From Dyella sp. C11 (GTDB lineage Bacteria > Pseudomonadota > Gammaproteobacteria > Xanthomonadales > Rhodanobacteraceae): 64,000 nt of DNA. Location: assembly GCF_003121485.1 (NCBI RefSeq), contig NZ_QAVX01000006.1, forward strand, positions 23,644 through 87,643. Reading direction: 5' to 3'. Below, one piece after another: positions 8,453 to 17,990 of the stretch (positions are counted from its first letter, which is position 1; the number at the start of each line of letters is the position of its first letter). A program made the translations under genes and the position numbers. The notes beneath the pieces are model-generated. The model saw nothing but the letters and a program-made list of their open reading frames with translations, did not search any database and was not told the DNA's origin.

Positions 8453-9487
8453 GTGTTGATCTCAACCAAATCCATGACTCGTATCGGCACGGCTGCCGTG
8501 TTCGCGACGGCTTCGCTGTTCGCCATGGCCGCCCAGGCCACGGACATCACCGGCGCTGGCTCCAGCTTCGTCTATCCGGTGCTCTCCAAGTGGTCCGCCG
8601 GCTACGCCGAAAAGACTGGCAACAAGCTCAACTATCAGTCCGTCGGCTCGGGCGCCGGCGTGGCACAGATCAAGGAAGGCACCATCGATTTCGGCGCCAC
8701 CGACGCTCCGGTGAAGGCTGAAGACCTGGCGCAGTTCGGCCTGGGCCAGTTCCCGGTCGTCGTCGGCGGCATCGTGCCGGTGGTGAACATCCCGGGCGTG
8801 GAAGCGGGCCAGGTGAAGCTGGACGGCGCCACCCTCGCCGACATCTTCCTCGGCAAGATCACCATGTGGAACGATCCGCGCATCGCTTCGCAGAACGCTG
8901 GCGTGAACCTGCCGGCCAAGAAGATCACTGTCGTGCATCGCTCGGACGGTTCGGGTACCTCGTTCAACTTCACCAACTACCTGTCCAAGGTCAGCCCGGA
9001 TTGGGCCGCCAAGGTCAAGTTCGGCACGGCCGTCGAGTGGCCGACCGGCGTGGGTGGCAAGGGCAACGAAGGCGTCTCGCAGTACGTGAAGCAGATCGTC
9101 GGTTCGATCGGCTACGTCGAATACGCCTATGCCGTGAAGAACAAGATCAGCTGGGTGGACCTGAAGAACGCCGCTGGCCAGGTCGTCGCTCCGAGCGCCG
9201 AAGCCTTCGCCGCTGCCGCCGCGACCGCCGACTGGGCGAGCGCCAAGGACTTCAACGTGATCATGACCAACGCCTCCGGTGCGCAGGCATGGCCGATCAC
9301 GGCGACCACCTGGGTGGTGATGTACAAGAAGCCGAAGAACGCCGAGCACACCAAGGTGGCCTTCGAGTTCTTCAAGTGGGCGCTCGAGAACGGCCAGAAG
9401 GACGCCGCCTCGCTCGACTACGTCGCCCTGCCGGACACGCTGGTCAAGAAGATCGAAGCCTACTGGGCTTCGGAGTACAAGCACTGA
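8453..9487 (+). CDS. pstS: Phosphate ABC transporter substrate-binding protein PstS
   Basis: 344 residues. The GTG start at 8453 follows AAGGAG by 5 bases. A signal peptide ends in AMAAQA before TDITGAGSSFVYPVLSKW, the hallmark PstS N-terminus with phosphate-contacting GAGSSF. Other ligand motifs are SVGSGAGVAQIKEG and VVHRSDGSGTSFNFTNYL. It captures inorganic phosphate in the periplasm and delivers it to PstCA. It is first gene of pstSCAB-phoU, behind a Pho box. Confidence 0.97.
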   Translation: MLISTKSMTRIGTAAVFATASLFAMAAQATDITGAGSSFVYPVLSKWSAGYAEKTGNKLNYQSVGSGAGVAQIKEGTIDFGATDAPVKAEDLAQFGLGQFPVVVGGIVPVVNIPGVEAGQVKLDGATLADIFLGKITMWNDPRIASQNAGVNLPAKKITVVHRSDGSGTSFNFTNYLSKVSPDWAAKVKFGTAVEWPTGVGGKGNEGVSQYVKQIVGSIGYVEYAYAVKNKISWVDLKNAAGQVVAPSAEAFAAAAATADWASAKDFNVIMTNASGAQAWPITATTWVVMYKKPKNAEHTKVAFEFFKWALENGQKDAASLDYVALPDTLVKKIEAYWASEYKH

Positions 9488-9558
9488 GGAGCCGCGTCTC
9501 GTCGGTCACGCTACGGCAACCGACAGCGCTTAACCTGATGGCTTGACTGCACGACAAC

Positions 9559-9584
9559 GGCCGCCCGATTAACCTCGGGCGGCC
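9559..9584 (+). other. Hairpin in the pstS-pstC gap
   Basis: A 10-bp perfect stem (ggccgcccga / tcgggcggcc) with a 6-nt loop and no T tract. Such a hairpin after a binding-protein gene may stabilise or partly terminate the pstS message, raising PstS over the membrane subunits. That role is inferred. Confidence 0.6.
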
Positions 9585-9667
9585 TGTTGCTGAAAGGCGC
9601 CCGGAAGCGCCGTCCATCCCCAGACGGCTGCGCCGCTCTGATCTGAATGCCGAGGAATCCTCCGCAC

Positions 9668-10687
9668 ATGCAAGCGAATGTAGGCGCCGTTGACGCCACC
9701 GTGCCCCAACAGGAAGCGCGCGCCCGCCGCGACGCTCGGCACGACCGCCTGTTCAGTTGGCTGCTCAAGGGCTGTGCCCTGCTGGTGCTGGCCTGTCTCC
9801 TCGGTGCCGCGGGAGCCACCCTGTGGGGTGGCCGCCATGCGTTTGGCACCTTCGGCTGGCACTTCCTGGTCAGCGACGCGTGGGATCCGGGTTCGGACAC
9901 CTACGGCGCCCTGGTGCCGGTGTACGGCACGCTGATGACCTCGTTCATCGCGCTCGTCATTGCCGTGCCGATCAGCTTCGGCATCGCGCTGTATCTTTCC
10001 GAAGTGGCGCCGCCGTGGCTGCGCACGCCGGTGGCCTCGGCCATCGAACTGCTGGCCGGCATCCCTTCGATCATCTACGGCATGTGGGGCCTTTTCATCT
10101 TTGCGCCCTTCTTCGCCGACCACATCAAGCCGTGGCTGACCAACTACCTGGGCAACAAGCCCGACGACGGCAAGCTGTCGTGGGTGGCCCAGCACACGTT
10201 CCTCGGCAAGCTGTTCGGCAGTGACTATCCGTTCGGCGCCAGCATCCTGACGGCGGGTATCGTGCTCGCGGTGATGATCATCCCGTTCATTTCCTCGGTG
10301 ATGCGCGAAGTGTTCCAGACGGTGCCTTCGCGCCTGAAGGAATCGGCGTATGCGCTGGGTTCCAGCACGTGGGAAGTCTCCTGGGACATCGTGCTGCCGT
10401 ACACGCGCTCGGCGGTGATCGGCGGCATCTTCCTCGGCCTTGGCCGCGCACTGGGTGAAACGATGGCGGTGACTTTCGTGCTCGGCAACGCCATGCAGCT
10501 GTCGGCATCCATTCTCGATCCGGGCGCATCGATTGCGTCCACCATCGCCAACCAGTTCAGTGAAGCGGCGGGCCTGCAGAAGTCCTCGCTGATGGCCCTG
10601 GCCTTCCTGCTGTTCGTGGTGACCTTCATCGTGCTGTTGATTGCCCGCTGGATGCTGCGCCAGCTCGCCCACAAGGAGGGTCGCTGA
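9668..10687 (+). CDS. pstC: Phosphate ABC transporter permease PstC
   Basis: 339 residues from ATG 9668, which has GAGGA upstream; an ATG at 9647 in frame lacks a ribosome site. Six transmembrane segments are expected. The ABC permease signature lies in VPSRLKESAYALGSSTWEVS and in the following LGRALGETMAVTFVLGNA (EAA loop and helix). PstC has the family-typical LLAGIPSIIYGMWG motif. With PstA it forms the phosphate channel in the inner membrane. Its stop overlaps the pstA start by one base. Confidence 0.95.
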   Translation: MQANVGAVDATVPQQEARARRDARHDRLFSWLLKGCALLVLACLLGAAGATLWGGRHAFGTFGWHFLVSDAWDPGSDTYGALVPVYGTLMTSFIALVIAVPISFGIALYLSEVAPPWLRTPVASAIELLAGIPSIIYGMWGLFIFAPFFADHIKPWLTNYLGNKPDDGKLSWVAQHTFLGKLFGSDYPFGASILTAGIVLAVMIIPFISSVMREVFQTVPSRLKESAYALGSSTWEVSWDIVLPYTRSAVIGGIFLGLGRALGETMAVTFVLGNAMQLSASILDPGASIASTIANQFSEAAGLQKSSLMALAFLLFVVTFIVLLIARWMLRQLAHKEGR

Positions 10688-11562
10688 TGGCCGGCAACTC
10701 GATGCTGTACTCCAAGCGCCGCATCAAGAACATCATTGCTCTTTCGTTGAGCGTGGTCGCGACCCTGATCGGCCTGGTCTTCCTCGCGTGGATCCTGTGG
10801 GAAACGCTGCAGCAAGGTATCGCTGCACTGAAACCGCAGCTCTTCATCAAGATCACCGCCTACGGTGAAGACGGCGGCCTGGCTAACGCCATGGTCGGCA
10901 GCTTCATCATCAATCTGATCGGCATCCTGATCGCCACGCCCATCGGCGTGCTGGCGGGTACCTGGCTGGCCGAATACGCGAACGGTACCAAGCTCGGCGA
11001 ATCGATCCGCTTCCTCAACGACATCCTGCTGTCGGCGCCGTCGATCGTGCTGGGCCTGTTCGTCTACACCATCATCGTGTTGCCGAGCACGTCGCTTACC
11101 AATGGCTCCACCACGTTCTCCGGCTGGGCTGGCGGCGTGGCGCTGGCCTTGATCGCCCTGCCCGTCATCGTGCGCACCTCGGACGAAATGCTGCGCCTGG
11201 TGCCTTCCACGCTGCGCGAAGCCTCGCTGTCGCTGGGCATTCCGCAGTGGAAGCTGACCACGCAGATCCTGATCCGCGCCGCACGCTCGGGCATCATCAC
11301 CGGTGTGCTGCTGGCGCTGGCTCGCATCAGCGGCGAAACCGCACCGCTGCTGTTCACTGCGTTCGGCAACAACTACATGACGTTCAATCCGTCGGACAAG
11401 ATGTCCAGCCTGCCGCAAATGATTTACCAGTACGCCAACGATCCGGGCGAAGGCCTGCACGCCATCGCGTGGGCCGGTGCCTTCGTGCTTACCATGTTCG
11501 TGCTGTTGCTGAGCCTTGCTTCCCGTCTGGTCCTTTCACGCTCCAAGGTGTCCCATGACTGA
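10687..11562 (+). CDS. pstA: Phosphate ABC transporter permease PstA
   Basis: 291 residues with hydrophobic segments near residues 15-40, 65-90, 110-135, 150-165, 215-235 and 260-280. The permease loop reads [20 protein letters not shown] and is followed by [19 protein letters not shown], typical of PstA. It partners PstC. The start overlaps the pstC stop (TGATG) and its end overlaps the pstB start by 8 bases, so translation is likely coupled. Confidence 0.95.
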   Translation: MAGNSMLYSKRRIKNIIALSLSVVATLIGLVFLAWILWETLQQGIAALKPQLFIKITAYGEDGGLANAMVGSFIINLIGILIATPIGVLAGTWLAEYANGTKLGESIRFLNDILLSAPSIVLGLFVYTIIVLPSTSLTNGSTTFSGWAGGVALALIALPVIVRTSDEMLRLVPSTLREASLSLGIPQWKLTTQILIRAARSGIITGVLLALARISGETAPLLFTAFGNNYMTFNPSDKMSSLPQMIYQYANDPGEGLHAIAWAGAFVLTMFVLLLSLASRLVLSRSKVSHD

Positions 11563-12370
11563 GTCCGCCGCCGCCGGCATCCATCCGCAGTCCGCGGCCA
11601 CGCATGCCCCCATCGCGCCCACCAAGCTGACGGTGCGCGACCTGCACTTCTACTACAACGGGTTCCATGCGCTGAAAGGCATCAACATGGACATCCCGGA
11701 GAAGAAAGTGACGGCCATCATTGGCCCGTCCGGCTGCGGCAAGTCCACGCTGCTGCGCATCTTCAACCGCATCTATGCGATCTACCCGAAGCTGGAGGCC
11801 AAGGGCGAGATCGTGCTGGACGGCGAGAACATCCTGGACTCGCGCTATTCCATGAACCGCCTGCGCAGCAAGGTCGGCATGGTGTTCCAGAAGCCGGTGC
11901 CGTTCCCGATGACCATCTTCGAGAACGTCGCCTACGGCATCCGTCACCACGAAAAGCTCTCGCGTGCCGACATGGACATCCGCGTCGAACAGGCGCTGCG
12001 CAGCGCCGCGCTGTGGGATGAGGTGAAGGACAAGCTCAAGCAGAGCGCGCTGGGCCTCTCCGGCGGTCAGCAGCAGCGTCTTTGCATCGCGCGTGGCATC
12101 GCGTTGAAGCCCGAAGTGCTGCTGCTCGACGAACCGACGTCGGCACTCGATCCGATCGCCACCGGCCGTATCGAACAGCTGGTGGAAGAGCTCAAGAGCG
12201 AATACACCATCGTCATCGTCACCCACAACATGCAGCAGGCGGCCCGTTGCTCGGACCTCACCGCCTTCATGTACCTGGGCGAGCTGATCGAATTCGACCG
12301 CACCGAACAGATCTTCACCAAGCCGGGCAAGAAGCAGACCGAGGATTACATCACCGGTCGCTTCGGTTAA
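11555..12370 (+). CDS. pstB: Phosphate ABC transporter ATPase PstB
   Basis: 271 residues from ATG 11555, inside the last codons of pstA. Walker A is GPSGCGKS, the Q-loop is [20 protein letters not shown], the signature is [13 protein letters not shown], Walker B is [12 protein letters not shown], and the H-loop His is in [12 protein letters not shown]. It powers phosphate import, and with PhoU it communicates the phosphate state to PhoR. The N-terminal 25 residues before [10 protein letters not shown] are Ala/Pro rich and not conserved. Confidence 0.97.
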   Translation: MTESAAAGIHPQSAATHAPIAPTKLTVRDLHFYYNGFHALKGINMDIPEKKVTAIIGPSGCGKSTLLRIFNRIYAIYPKLEAKGEIVLDGENILDSRYSMNRLRSKVGMVFQKPVPFPMTIFENVAYGIRHHEKLSRADMDIRVEQALRSAALWDEVKDKLKQSALGLSGGQQQRLCIARGIALKPEVLLLDEPTSALDPIATGRIEQLVEELKSEYTIVIVTHNMQQAARCSDLTAFMYLGELIEFDRTEQIFTKPGKKQTEDYITGRFG

Positions 12371-12377
12371 TCGTTAT

Positions 12378-12417
12378 GCTCCCTCTCCCCTCCGGGGAGA
12401 GGGCCGGGGTGAGGGGC
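12378..12417. repeat. Family 3 palindromic repeat (pstB-phoU gap)
   Basis: Palindrome ccctctcccctccggggagaggg (core written here as ctctcccctccggggagag) followed by ccggggtgagggg. The same element occurs as an inverted pair at 59.6-59.75 kb. It lies within the pst operon and could act as an mRNA stability hairpin. Confidence 0.85.
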
Positions 12418-12461
12418 CACGCCGCCCCTCCCTCCCAAACGGACTCAAAAGAGAATCCCCC

Positions 12462-13196
12462 ATGAGCGGCAGCAGCAAAGAACACATCATCAAGAGCTAC
12501 GACGACGAGCTGACCCGCCTCACCGGCGAAATCGTCCGCATGGGCGAGCTCGCGGTAAGCCAGCTGGAAGCAGCCATCGACGTGATCGACCGCCGTGACG
12601 AGCGCGCCGCGCAGCACGTGGTCAACAACGACGACGCCATCGACCTGCTGGAACAGGAAATCAGCCACGACGTGGTGCGCCTGCTCGCCCTGCGCGCGCC
12701 CATTGCCGGCGACCTGCGCAATGTGTTCGCCGCGCTGCGCATTGCCGCCGACATCGAACGCATCGGCGACTACGCCGCCAACGTGGCCAAGCGCTCCATT
12801 CCGCTGTCCATGGTGGCTCCGGTCGCGCCGACCAGCGGCCTGGGCTACCTGGCCGAACTCGCTGCCAAGGAAGTGCGCGACGTGCTGATGGCCTATCGCG
12901 ACCGCGACGCCGAGCGCGCCTACCAGGTGTGGAAGGACGACGCGGAACTGGACGAAGCCTATACCGGCTACTTCCGCCAGTTGCTTACGTACATGATGGA
13001 AGATCCGCGCAACATCACGCCGTGCACGCACCTGCTGTTCATGGCGAAGAACATCGAGCGCATCGGCGACCACGCCACCAACATCGCCGAAAGCATCTGG
13101 TATCAGGTGAATGGCGAACCGTTGACGGCACAGCGTGCCAAGCGTGATTTCACGTCGAACCCAGAGCTGACGAAGCTGGGCATCAAGCCCGAGTAA
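12462..13196 (+). CDS. phoU: Phosphate signalling regulator PhoU
   Basis: 244 residues, made of two PhoU three-helix repeats. The metal-binding signatures are RIAADIERIGDYAANVAK (first repeat) and FMAKNIERIGDHATNIAES (second repeat), matching the E/DxxxD motifs of the family. PhoU links PstSCAB activity to PhoR and so represses the Pho regulon when phosphate is plentiful. It is the last gene of the pst operon. Confidence 0.97.
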   Translation: MSGSSKEHIIKSYDDELTRLTGEIVRMGELAVSQLEAAIDVIDRRDERAAQHVVNNDDAIDLLEQEISHDVVRLLALRAPIAGDLRNVFAALRIAADIERIGDYAANVAKRSIPLSMVAPVAPTSGLGYLAELAAKEVRDVLMAYRDRDAERAYQVWKDDAELDEAYTGYFRQLLTYMMEDPRNITPCTHLLFMAKNIERIGDHATNIAESIWYQVNGEPLTAQRAKRDFTSNPELTKLGIKPE

Positions 13197-13212
13197 GGCA
13201 ACACAGCTACTC

Positions 13213-13284
13213 CTGTGGGAGCGCACCCTGTGCGCGACTGGCGGCATGAGACGCCCCAGTCGCGCACAGGGTGCGCTCCCACAG
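13213..13284. repeat. REP family 2, inverted pair
   Basis: Arms ctgtgggagcgcaccctgtg... and the complementary ...cacagggtgcgctcccacag enclose a short centre, giving a stem of nearly 30 bp just after phoU. Related copies are at 51.2, 51.4 and 61.1 kb. It could serve as the operon terminator. The gap 13197-13570 contains only this and a family 1 pair. Confidence 0.88.
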
Positions 13285-13423
13285 TGTTTTTGGACATTGG
13301 CGGTGCTCACCGCGTGTGAGCCTCAATCCCACCCAAGCAATCTTCCGCCTCAGCTTTCTTAGCTGGACGACAGGACAAGAAATGGCTAGCGCAGCGGCTC
13401 ACGTCCTGCGGAAACAGCCACAT

Positions 13424-13521
13424 CCCCTCACCGTCATTCCCGCGAAAGCGGGAATCCAGTGACTTTAAGCCTTGAAGAGCGAAGGCGCTGGATTCCCGCT
13501 TTCGCGGGAATGACGGTGAGG
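13424..13521. repeat. REP family 1, inverted pair (variant core)
   Basis: Copies at 13424-13462 and 13485-13521 carry cattcccgcgaaagcgggaa, a covariant version of the family core (cc...gg pairs changed on both sides). Compensatory change shows that the hairpin structure is what is kept. Confidence 0.88.
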
Positions 13522-13570
13522 AGTATTTCGATGCGAGGAACGTGTGGGAGCCCTCGCCCCTGGAACGGCG

Positions 13571-13894
13571 TTAGTGCGCGCCACCGGTGAGCTTCAGCCC
13601 CACCATGCCCAGCACCACCAGCCCCACGCAGGCCAGCCGCAACGGCGAGGCCGAATCGCCGAACAGCACGATGCCGAGAATCACGGCACCCACGGCGCCG
13701 ATGCCCGTCCAGATCGCATAAGCCGTACCGATCGGCAATGTTTTCACTGCCATCGCCAGCAACACGATGCTCGCGATCATGGCCGAACCCGTGATCACGC
13801 TGGGCCACAGTCGCGAGAAACCTTCGGTGTACTTGAGCCCGATGGCCCAAACCACTTCGAGCAAACCGGCGACGAGAAGATAAATCCAGGGCAT
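13571..13894 (-). CDS. gdx: Guanidinium exporter Gdx (SugE subtype of SMR family)
   Basis: 107 residues, four transmembrane helices, the usual SMR size. The first helix has the essential Glu in [16 protein letters not shown], the sequence variant of SugE/Gdx rather than EmrE. SMR proteins work as dual-topology dimers exchanging cation for protons. Gdx exports guanidinium. This assignment is strongly supported by the guanidine-II riboswitch in its leader. Start ATG 13894 has GAGGAG 6 bases upstream. Confidence 0.93.
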   Translation of the reverse strand: MPWIYLLVAGLLEVVWAIGLKYTEGFSRLWPSVITGSAMIASIVLLAMAVKTLPIGTAYAIWTGIGAVGAVILGIVLFGDSASPLRLACVGLVVLGMVGLKLTGGAH

Positions 13895-13916
13895 GACGCA
13901 CTCCTCTGGATGAAGA

Positions 13917-13963
13917 GCAGGGTCGTCCCCGCAAGAAACACATGCATGCGGGGCCGTCCCCGC
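13917..13963 (-). promoter_or_regulatory. Guanidine-II (mini-ykkC) riboswitch
   Basis: On the minus strand there are two small hairpins with the diagnostic ACGR loops. Hairpin 1 is gcggggACGGccccgc (13948-13963), with six perfect pairs. Hairpin 2 is gcggggACGAccctgc (13917-13932), with one G-U pair. They are separated by 15 bases. Directly after the second hairpin comes the ribosome site GAGGAG and the gdx ATG, so ligand-stabilised hairpins probably free the ribosome site and switch on translation. Confidence 0.92.
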
Positions 13964-14022
13964 AGACCGGCCCCATTGCAGGGCCAGTCACACCATTCTA
14001 CGGATGCCGCCTGAACGACCTG

Positions 14023-14310
14023 TCAGGACGTGATCTTGCTGCCCAGCTCCCGCGCTTCGCGGCGCGCACGCGCCGAATGCACGATGCCGTACACGCCAAT
14101 GACGATCCATGCCACCTGCATGAAGAACGCCGGCCAGTTCATCGCCACGCCAAACACCAGCGACAACACCACGCCCAGCGCGCCCAGCACATTCATCAGC
14201 TGATACAGCAGTCCGTTGCCGTGCAGCTTGTGGGCCTGCAACAGCAGGAACGCCAGCAGTACCAGCACCACGCCGATATAGCCCGCCCAGTCATGCCATA
14301 GGAACGTCAT
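14023..14310 (-). CDS. Small membrane protein of unknown function
   Basis: 95 residues with three hydrophobic segments (about residues 8-25, 35-55 and 58-78) and a basic C-terminus (HSARARREARELGSKITS). It resembles short conserved proteobacterial membrane proteins of the CBU_0592 type, but I cannot name a role. Its ATG at 14310 overlaps the rlmB stop by 4 bases, so it is co-translated with rlmB. It is followed by the gdx leader. Confidence 0.8.
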   Translation of the reverse strand: MTFLWHDWAGYIGVVLVLLAFLLLQAHKLHGNGLLYQLMNVLGALGVVLSLVFGVAMNWPAFFMQVAWIVIGVYGIVHSARARREARELGSKITS

Positions 14311-15053
14311 CGCTTCTCACTCCTTTGCCGCAATGCCTCGAACAGCACGATGCCCGTCGCGACGGACACGTTCAGACTTTCCATGACGCCCGGCATCGGG
14401 ATCTTGGCCACGAAATCGCAGGTTTCACGCGTCAGTCGACGCATGCCCTCGCCTTCGCTGCCCAGCACCAGGGCTACTGGTCCGCGCATGTCGATGGAGT
14501 AAAGCGAAGTGTCCGTATCGCCGGCCAGGCCGGTAATCCACACGCCCGCATCCTTCAGCGTGCGCAAGGCACGTGCGAGATTGGTTGCAGCAATCAGCGG
14601 CACGCGGTCCGCCCCGCCGGCCGACGCGCGACGCACCACCGGCGTCAGGCCCACGGCGCGGTCCTTGGGCACGATGACCATGGTGACCTTGGCTGCCGCC
14701 GAACTGCGCAGGCAGGCGCCAAGGTTGTGCGGATCGGTAACGCCATCGAGCACCAATACCAGCGCATCCTGGCCGGCCTCGTTGAGCAGGCGTTCGATGT
14801 CGTTTTCCGAACCCATCGGCGGCGCTTCATAGCGCGCGACCACGCCCTGATGCCTGGCTTCGCCGGACACGCGATCCAGTTGCTCGCGCGGGCGGTGGTG
14901 TACGGGAATGTTCAAGGCCTTGGCGCGCTCGGCCAGCTCATGCACGCGCGCATTGCGCTGGCCGTTTTCGACCAGCACTTCGCGCACGCGCGTGGCGTCG
15001 TTGCTCAGGGCGCCTTCAACCGGGTTGATCCCGACGATCCAACTGTCACTCAT
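14307..15053 (-). CDS. rlmB: 23S rRNA (guanosine-2251-2-prime-O)-methyltransferase RlmB
   Basis: 248 residues. It has the SpoU substrate-binding N-terminal domain (about 1-85, starting IVGINPVEGALSNDATRVRE) and the SPOUT knot domain. SPOUT motif 1 is LDGVTDPHNLGACLRSSAA, motif 2 is LVLGSEGEGMRRL, and motif 3 is ESLNVSVATGIVLFEALRQR. It methylates G2251 in the peptidyl-transferase P loop. The start overlaps the rnr stop by 4 bases, the usual rnr-rlmB pair. Confidence 0.96.
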   Translation of the reverse strand: MSDSWIVGINPVEGALSNDATRVREVLVENGQRNARVHELAERAKALNIPVHHRPREQLDRVSGEARHQGVVARYEAPPMGSENDIERLLNEAGQDALVLVLDGVTDPHNLGACLRSSAAAKVTMVIVPKDRAVGLTPVVRRASAGGADRVPLIAATNLARALRTLKDAGVWITGLAGDTDTSLYSIDMRGPVALVLGSEGEGMRRLTRETCDFVAKIPMPGVMESLNVSVATGIVLFEALRQRSEKR

Positions 15054-17680
15054 TTCTTGCCCTTGTTCTTTCCAGCTTTCTTGATCTTTGCGCCAGCAGC
15101 TTTGTCTGCCGCCTTCTTCTTGCCCTTGGCGACATCCTTCACCTTGGCCAGTGCGCCCTTCGCCGCCGCCTTGGCCTTGGAGAACGGACTGGCGACCATC
15201 GGCTTGTCCTGCGCTACCGCCTTGCGCCCCACGGGTGGCAGCGGCGGCAGGGACAGCGAGGGGGCAGCATTATCGCGCTCCGCAGGCCGTTCCGCTTGCC
15301 TGGTGCGTTCCTTGTTGCCCTTGGGCAGCGAGTAACGTTCGCCAGCGGCTGCGTAGTCGTAGCGCCGTTCGCTGCGCGGCGGGGTGAACCCCTCCTTGCG
15401 CGGCGACACCAGGCGGAAGTCGATCTTGCGGTCTTCCAGGCTCGCGCGAAGCACCTGGATGCGCACGTGATCGCCAAGGCGGAACTGCATGCCGCTGCGC
15501 TCGCCCTTCAACAGGTGGCGCACCGGGTCGAAGTGGTAGTAGTCGTTGGACAACTGGCTGATGTGCACCAGCCCCGACACCTTCGACTCGTTCAATTCAA
15601 CGAACAGGCCGAAGGAAGTGACGCCGGTCACCGTGCCTTCGAATTCGCTGCCCACGTGCTTGGACATCCACGCGCACTTGAACCGCTCGTCCACGTCGCG
15701 CTCTGCCTCTTCCGCACGACGCTCGCGCTGCGAGCAATGCACCGCCATCGCGGCCATTTCGGTGGGCGTATAGCTATACGCCGATGGCTTGCCGCCACCG
15801 ATGGCGTAGCGAATCGCGCGATGCACCAGCAGATCCGGATAGCGACGGATCGGCGAGGTGAAGTGCGCGTACGCTTCCAGCGCCAGACCGAAGTGGCCGC
15901 GATTGTCGGGCTGATAGGCCGCCATGCTCTGCGAACGCAGCAGCACCGACTGCACCAGCTCGCGTTCGGGCCGGTCGTGCACCAGGCGCAGGATGTCGGC
16001 GTAATCGCCGGGTGTCACTTCCTCCACCGGCGGCATGCGCAGCTTGAACTCGCGCAGGAACTGCTGGAGGTCTTCGTACTTCTCGGCCGGCGGCGGCTCG
16101 TGCGCGCGGAACAGGGCCGGAATCTTTTTCTTTTCCAGGAACAAGGCCGCCTGCACGTTGGCGGCAATCATGCATTCCTCGATCAGCTTGTGCGCATCGT
16201 TGCGTTCGGTGGCGCCTGCGGACTCCACTTCGCCACGCTGGTCGAGGCGGAACTTCACTTCCGGCGTCTCGAAATCGATGGCGCCGCGACGCTTGCGCTG
16301 CGCGGCCATCAACTTGTACAGGCCATGCAGGTGTTCCAGCTGCGGCAGCACGTCAGCCACCTGATGCCTGGCGTCGGGGTCGTTGAGACCAACGACCTGC
16401 CACACGAGGTCATACGTAAGGCGCGCATGCGAGCGCATCACGGCGTTGTAGAACTTGGAGCGCGTGACTTCGCCCTCCGCGTTCACCGTCATGTCGCACA
16501 CCATGCACAAACGTTCGACCTTGGGGTTCAGCGAACAGATGCCGTTGGACAGCGTCTCCGGCAACATCGGTACCACGAAGCCCGGGAAATACGTCGACGT
16601 GCTGCGCTCGTACGCTTCCTTGTCCAGCGCCGAGCCGACCTTTACGTAGTGCGACACGTCAGCGATGGCGACCACCAGGCGATAACCGCCACCGCGCTTG
16701 GGTTCGGCATAGACCGCATCGTCGAAATCGCGCGCATCGGCGCCGTCGATGGTCACCAGCGGCAGCGAACGCAGGTCCACCCTGCCCTCGCGCTCGGCGG
16801 CCGTCACCTGCGGTTCCACCTGCGCGGCGTCGCGCATCACCGCGGCCGGCCACTCATGCGGCAGGTCGTGGCTGGCAATGGCCATTTCCACCAGCAACGA
16901 CGGCTGCAGGCGTTCGCCCAATACCGCGCGAATAGCGCCCATCGGGCCACGGTGCGCGGTCGGCGGATCGGTGATCTCGGCCACCACGATCTGGCCGGAA
17001 CGGGCGTCCATGGTCTGGCCGGGCACGATCATCACGTCCTGGTGCACGCGGCGATCGTCCGGCGCCACCAGGGTGACGCCGTTCTCGATCACCACGCGAC
17101 CCACCAGTCGCGGCGAACGGCGCTGCAGCACTTCGACAATCGCGCCCTGCTTGCGGCCGCGACGATCGATGCCGACCACGCTGGCAAGCACGCGATCGCC
17201 ATGCAATACGGTGCGCATCTGCTGCGGCGAGAGATAGAGATCGTCGCCGCCGCCATCGGGGCGCAGGAAGCCGTATCCCTCGGCGTTGGCCAGCACCACG
17301 CCCTGGATCAGGTCCAGCTTGTTCGCCGGCGCATAGCCGCCTCGGCGCCCCAACAACAGCTGGCCGTCGCGCACCATCGCGCCCAGGCGCTTGCGCAGTG
17401 CATTGAGTTCGTATTCGTCGAACAGGGACAGCGACTCGGCGATGCGCGCCTCGGTGAGCAGTTCGCCGCGTTCTTCCAGCAGGGCGAGAATGGCCTCACG
17501 GCTGGGAATGGGTCGCTCATACCGCTGCGCCTCGCGCTCGGCATGCGGGTCGTCCACCGTGCCCACGGGTGCACGAGAGGGATCGACCGCCGATCGCTTA
17601 AGCCGGGCGTCGCCCTTCTTCGGCGGCTTGGGGCCCCGCTTGGCTTCCTGCTGATGGCGCGGTTCTTTTTTCTTGCTCAC
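15050..17680 (-). CDS. rnr: Ribonuclease R
   Basis: 876 residues from the GTG at 17680 (AAAGG upstream, first residues fMet-SKKKEPRH). An in-frame start at 17764 is possible but unlikely. Order of domains: basic N-terminus, winged-helix region, two cold-shock RNA-binding domains, RNB catalytic domain with DGADARDFDDAVYAE carrying the metal-binding Asp residues, S1 domain (GTVTGVTSFGLFVELNESKV), and a long Lys/Ala-rich tail. It degrades structured RNA 3-prime to 5-prime. The tail is about 60 residues longer than in E. coli (813 residues in total there). Confidence 0.96.
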   Translation of the reverse strand: MSKKKEPRHQQEAKRGPKPPKKGDARLKRSAVDPSRAPVGTVDDPHAEREAQRYERPIPSREAILALLEERGELLTEARIAESLSLFDEYELNALRKRLGAMVRDGQLLLGRRGGYAPANKLDLIQGVVLANAEGYGFLRPDGGGDDLYLSPQQMRTVLHGDRVLASVVGIDRRGRKQGAIVEVLQRRSPRLVGRVVIENGVTLVAPDDRRVHQDVMIVPGQTMDARSGQIVVAEITDPPTAHRGPMGAIRAVLGERLQPSLLVEMAIASHDLPHEWPAAVMRDAAQVEPQVTAAEREGRVDLRSLPLVTIDGADARDFDDAVYAEPKRGGGYRLVVAIADVSHYVKVGSALDKEAYERSTSTYFPGFVVPMLPETLSNGICSLNPKVERLCMVCDMTVNAEGEVTRSKFYNAVMRSHARLTYDLVWQVVGLNDPDARHQVADVLPQLEHLHGLYKLMAAQRKRRGAIDFETPEVKFRLDQRGEVESAGATERNDAHKLIEECMIAANVQAALFLEKKKIPALFRAHEPPPAEKYEDLQQFLREFKLRMPPVEEVTPGDYADILRLVHDRPERELVQSVLLRSQSMAAYQPDNRGHFGLALEAYAHFTSPIRRYPDLLVHRAIRYAIGGGKPSAYSYTPTEMAAMAVHCSQRERRAEEAERDVDERFKCAWMSKHVGSEFEGTVTGVTSFGLFVELNESKVSGLVHISQLSNDYYHFDPVRHLLKGERSGMQFRLGDHVRIQVLRASLEDRKIDFRLVSPRKEGFTPPRSERRYDYAAAGERYSLPKGNKERTRQAERPAERDNAAPSLSLPPLPPVGRKAVAQDKPMVASPFSKAKAAAKGALAKVKDVAKGKKKAADKAAGAKIKKAGKNKGKK

Positions 17681-17757
17681 ATCCTTGCCTTTTCTTGGTT
17701 TTATGGGGCATCCGGATCGGAGGAGACGAGATCCGGAATAAATTTTGTGAAGAATAG

Positions 17758-17786
17758 TTGACAACCTACCAACACATGCCTAATCT
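17758..17786 (+). promoter_or_regulatory. Sigma-70 promoter of tRNA-Leu
   Basis: Perfect -35 TTGACA (17758-17763), 17-base spacer, -10 TAATCT (17781-17786), then a GC-rich discriminator typical of stable-RNA promoters under stringent control. Expected start near 17793, about 33 bases before the tRNA. Confidence 0.85.
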
Positions 17787-17825
17787 ACGCGGCTCACGCA
17801 GACCACTTAGCGAAGCGTGACACCT

Positions 17826-17910
<85 letters not shown>

Positions 17911-17921
17911 ATTATAGAAGA

Positions 17922-17945
17922 AGCCCGCAGCGATGCGGGCTTTTT
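17922..17945 (+). terminator. Terminator of tRNA-Leu
   Basis: 8-bp stem agcccgca / tgcgggct with loop gcga, followed by ttttt. It is 12 bases after the tRNA CCA end. Confidence 0.9.
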
Positions 17946-17990
17946 CGTTTCTGGCGTTTGCGCATTGGCGCGGCTTGCACCGCGCTGTTT

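Noticed and set aside
15296..17761. Very long open frame on the plus strand opposite rnr
   Set aside because: It is His/Arg/Gln-rich antisense of a GC-rich gene, with no known domain; rnr on the other strand is certain.
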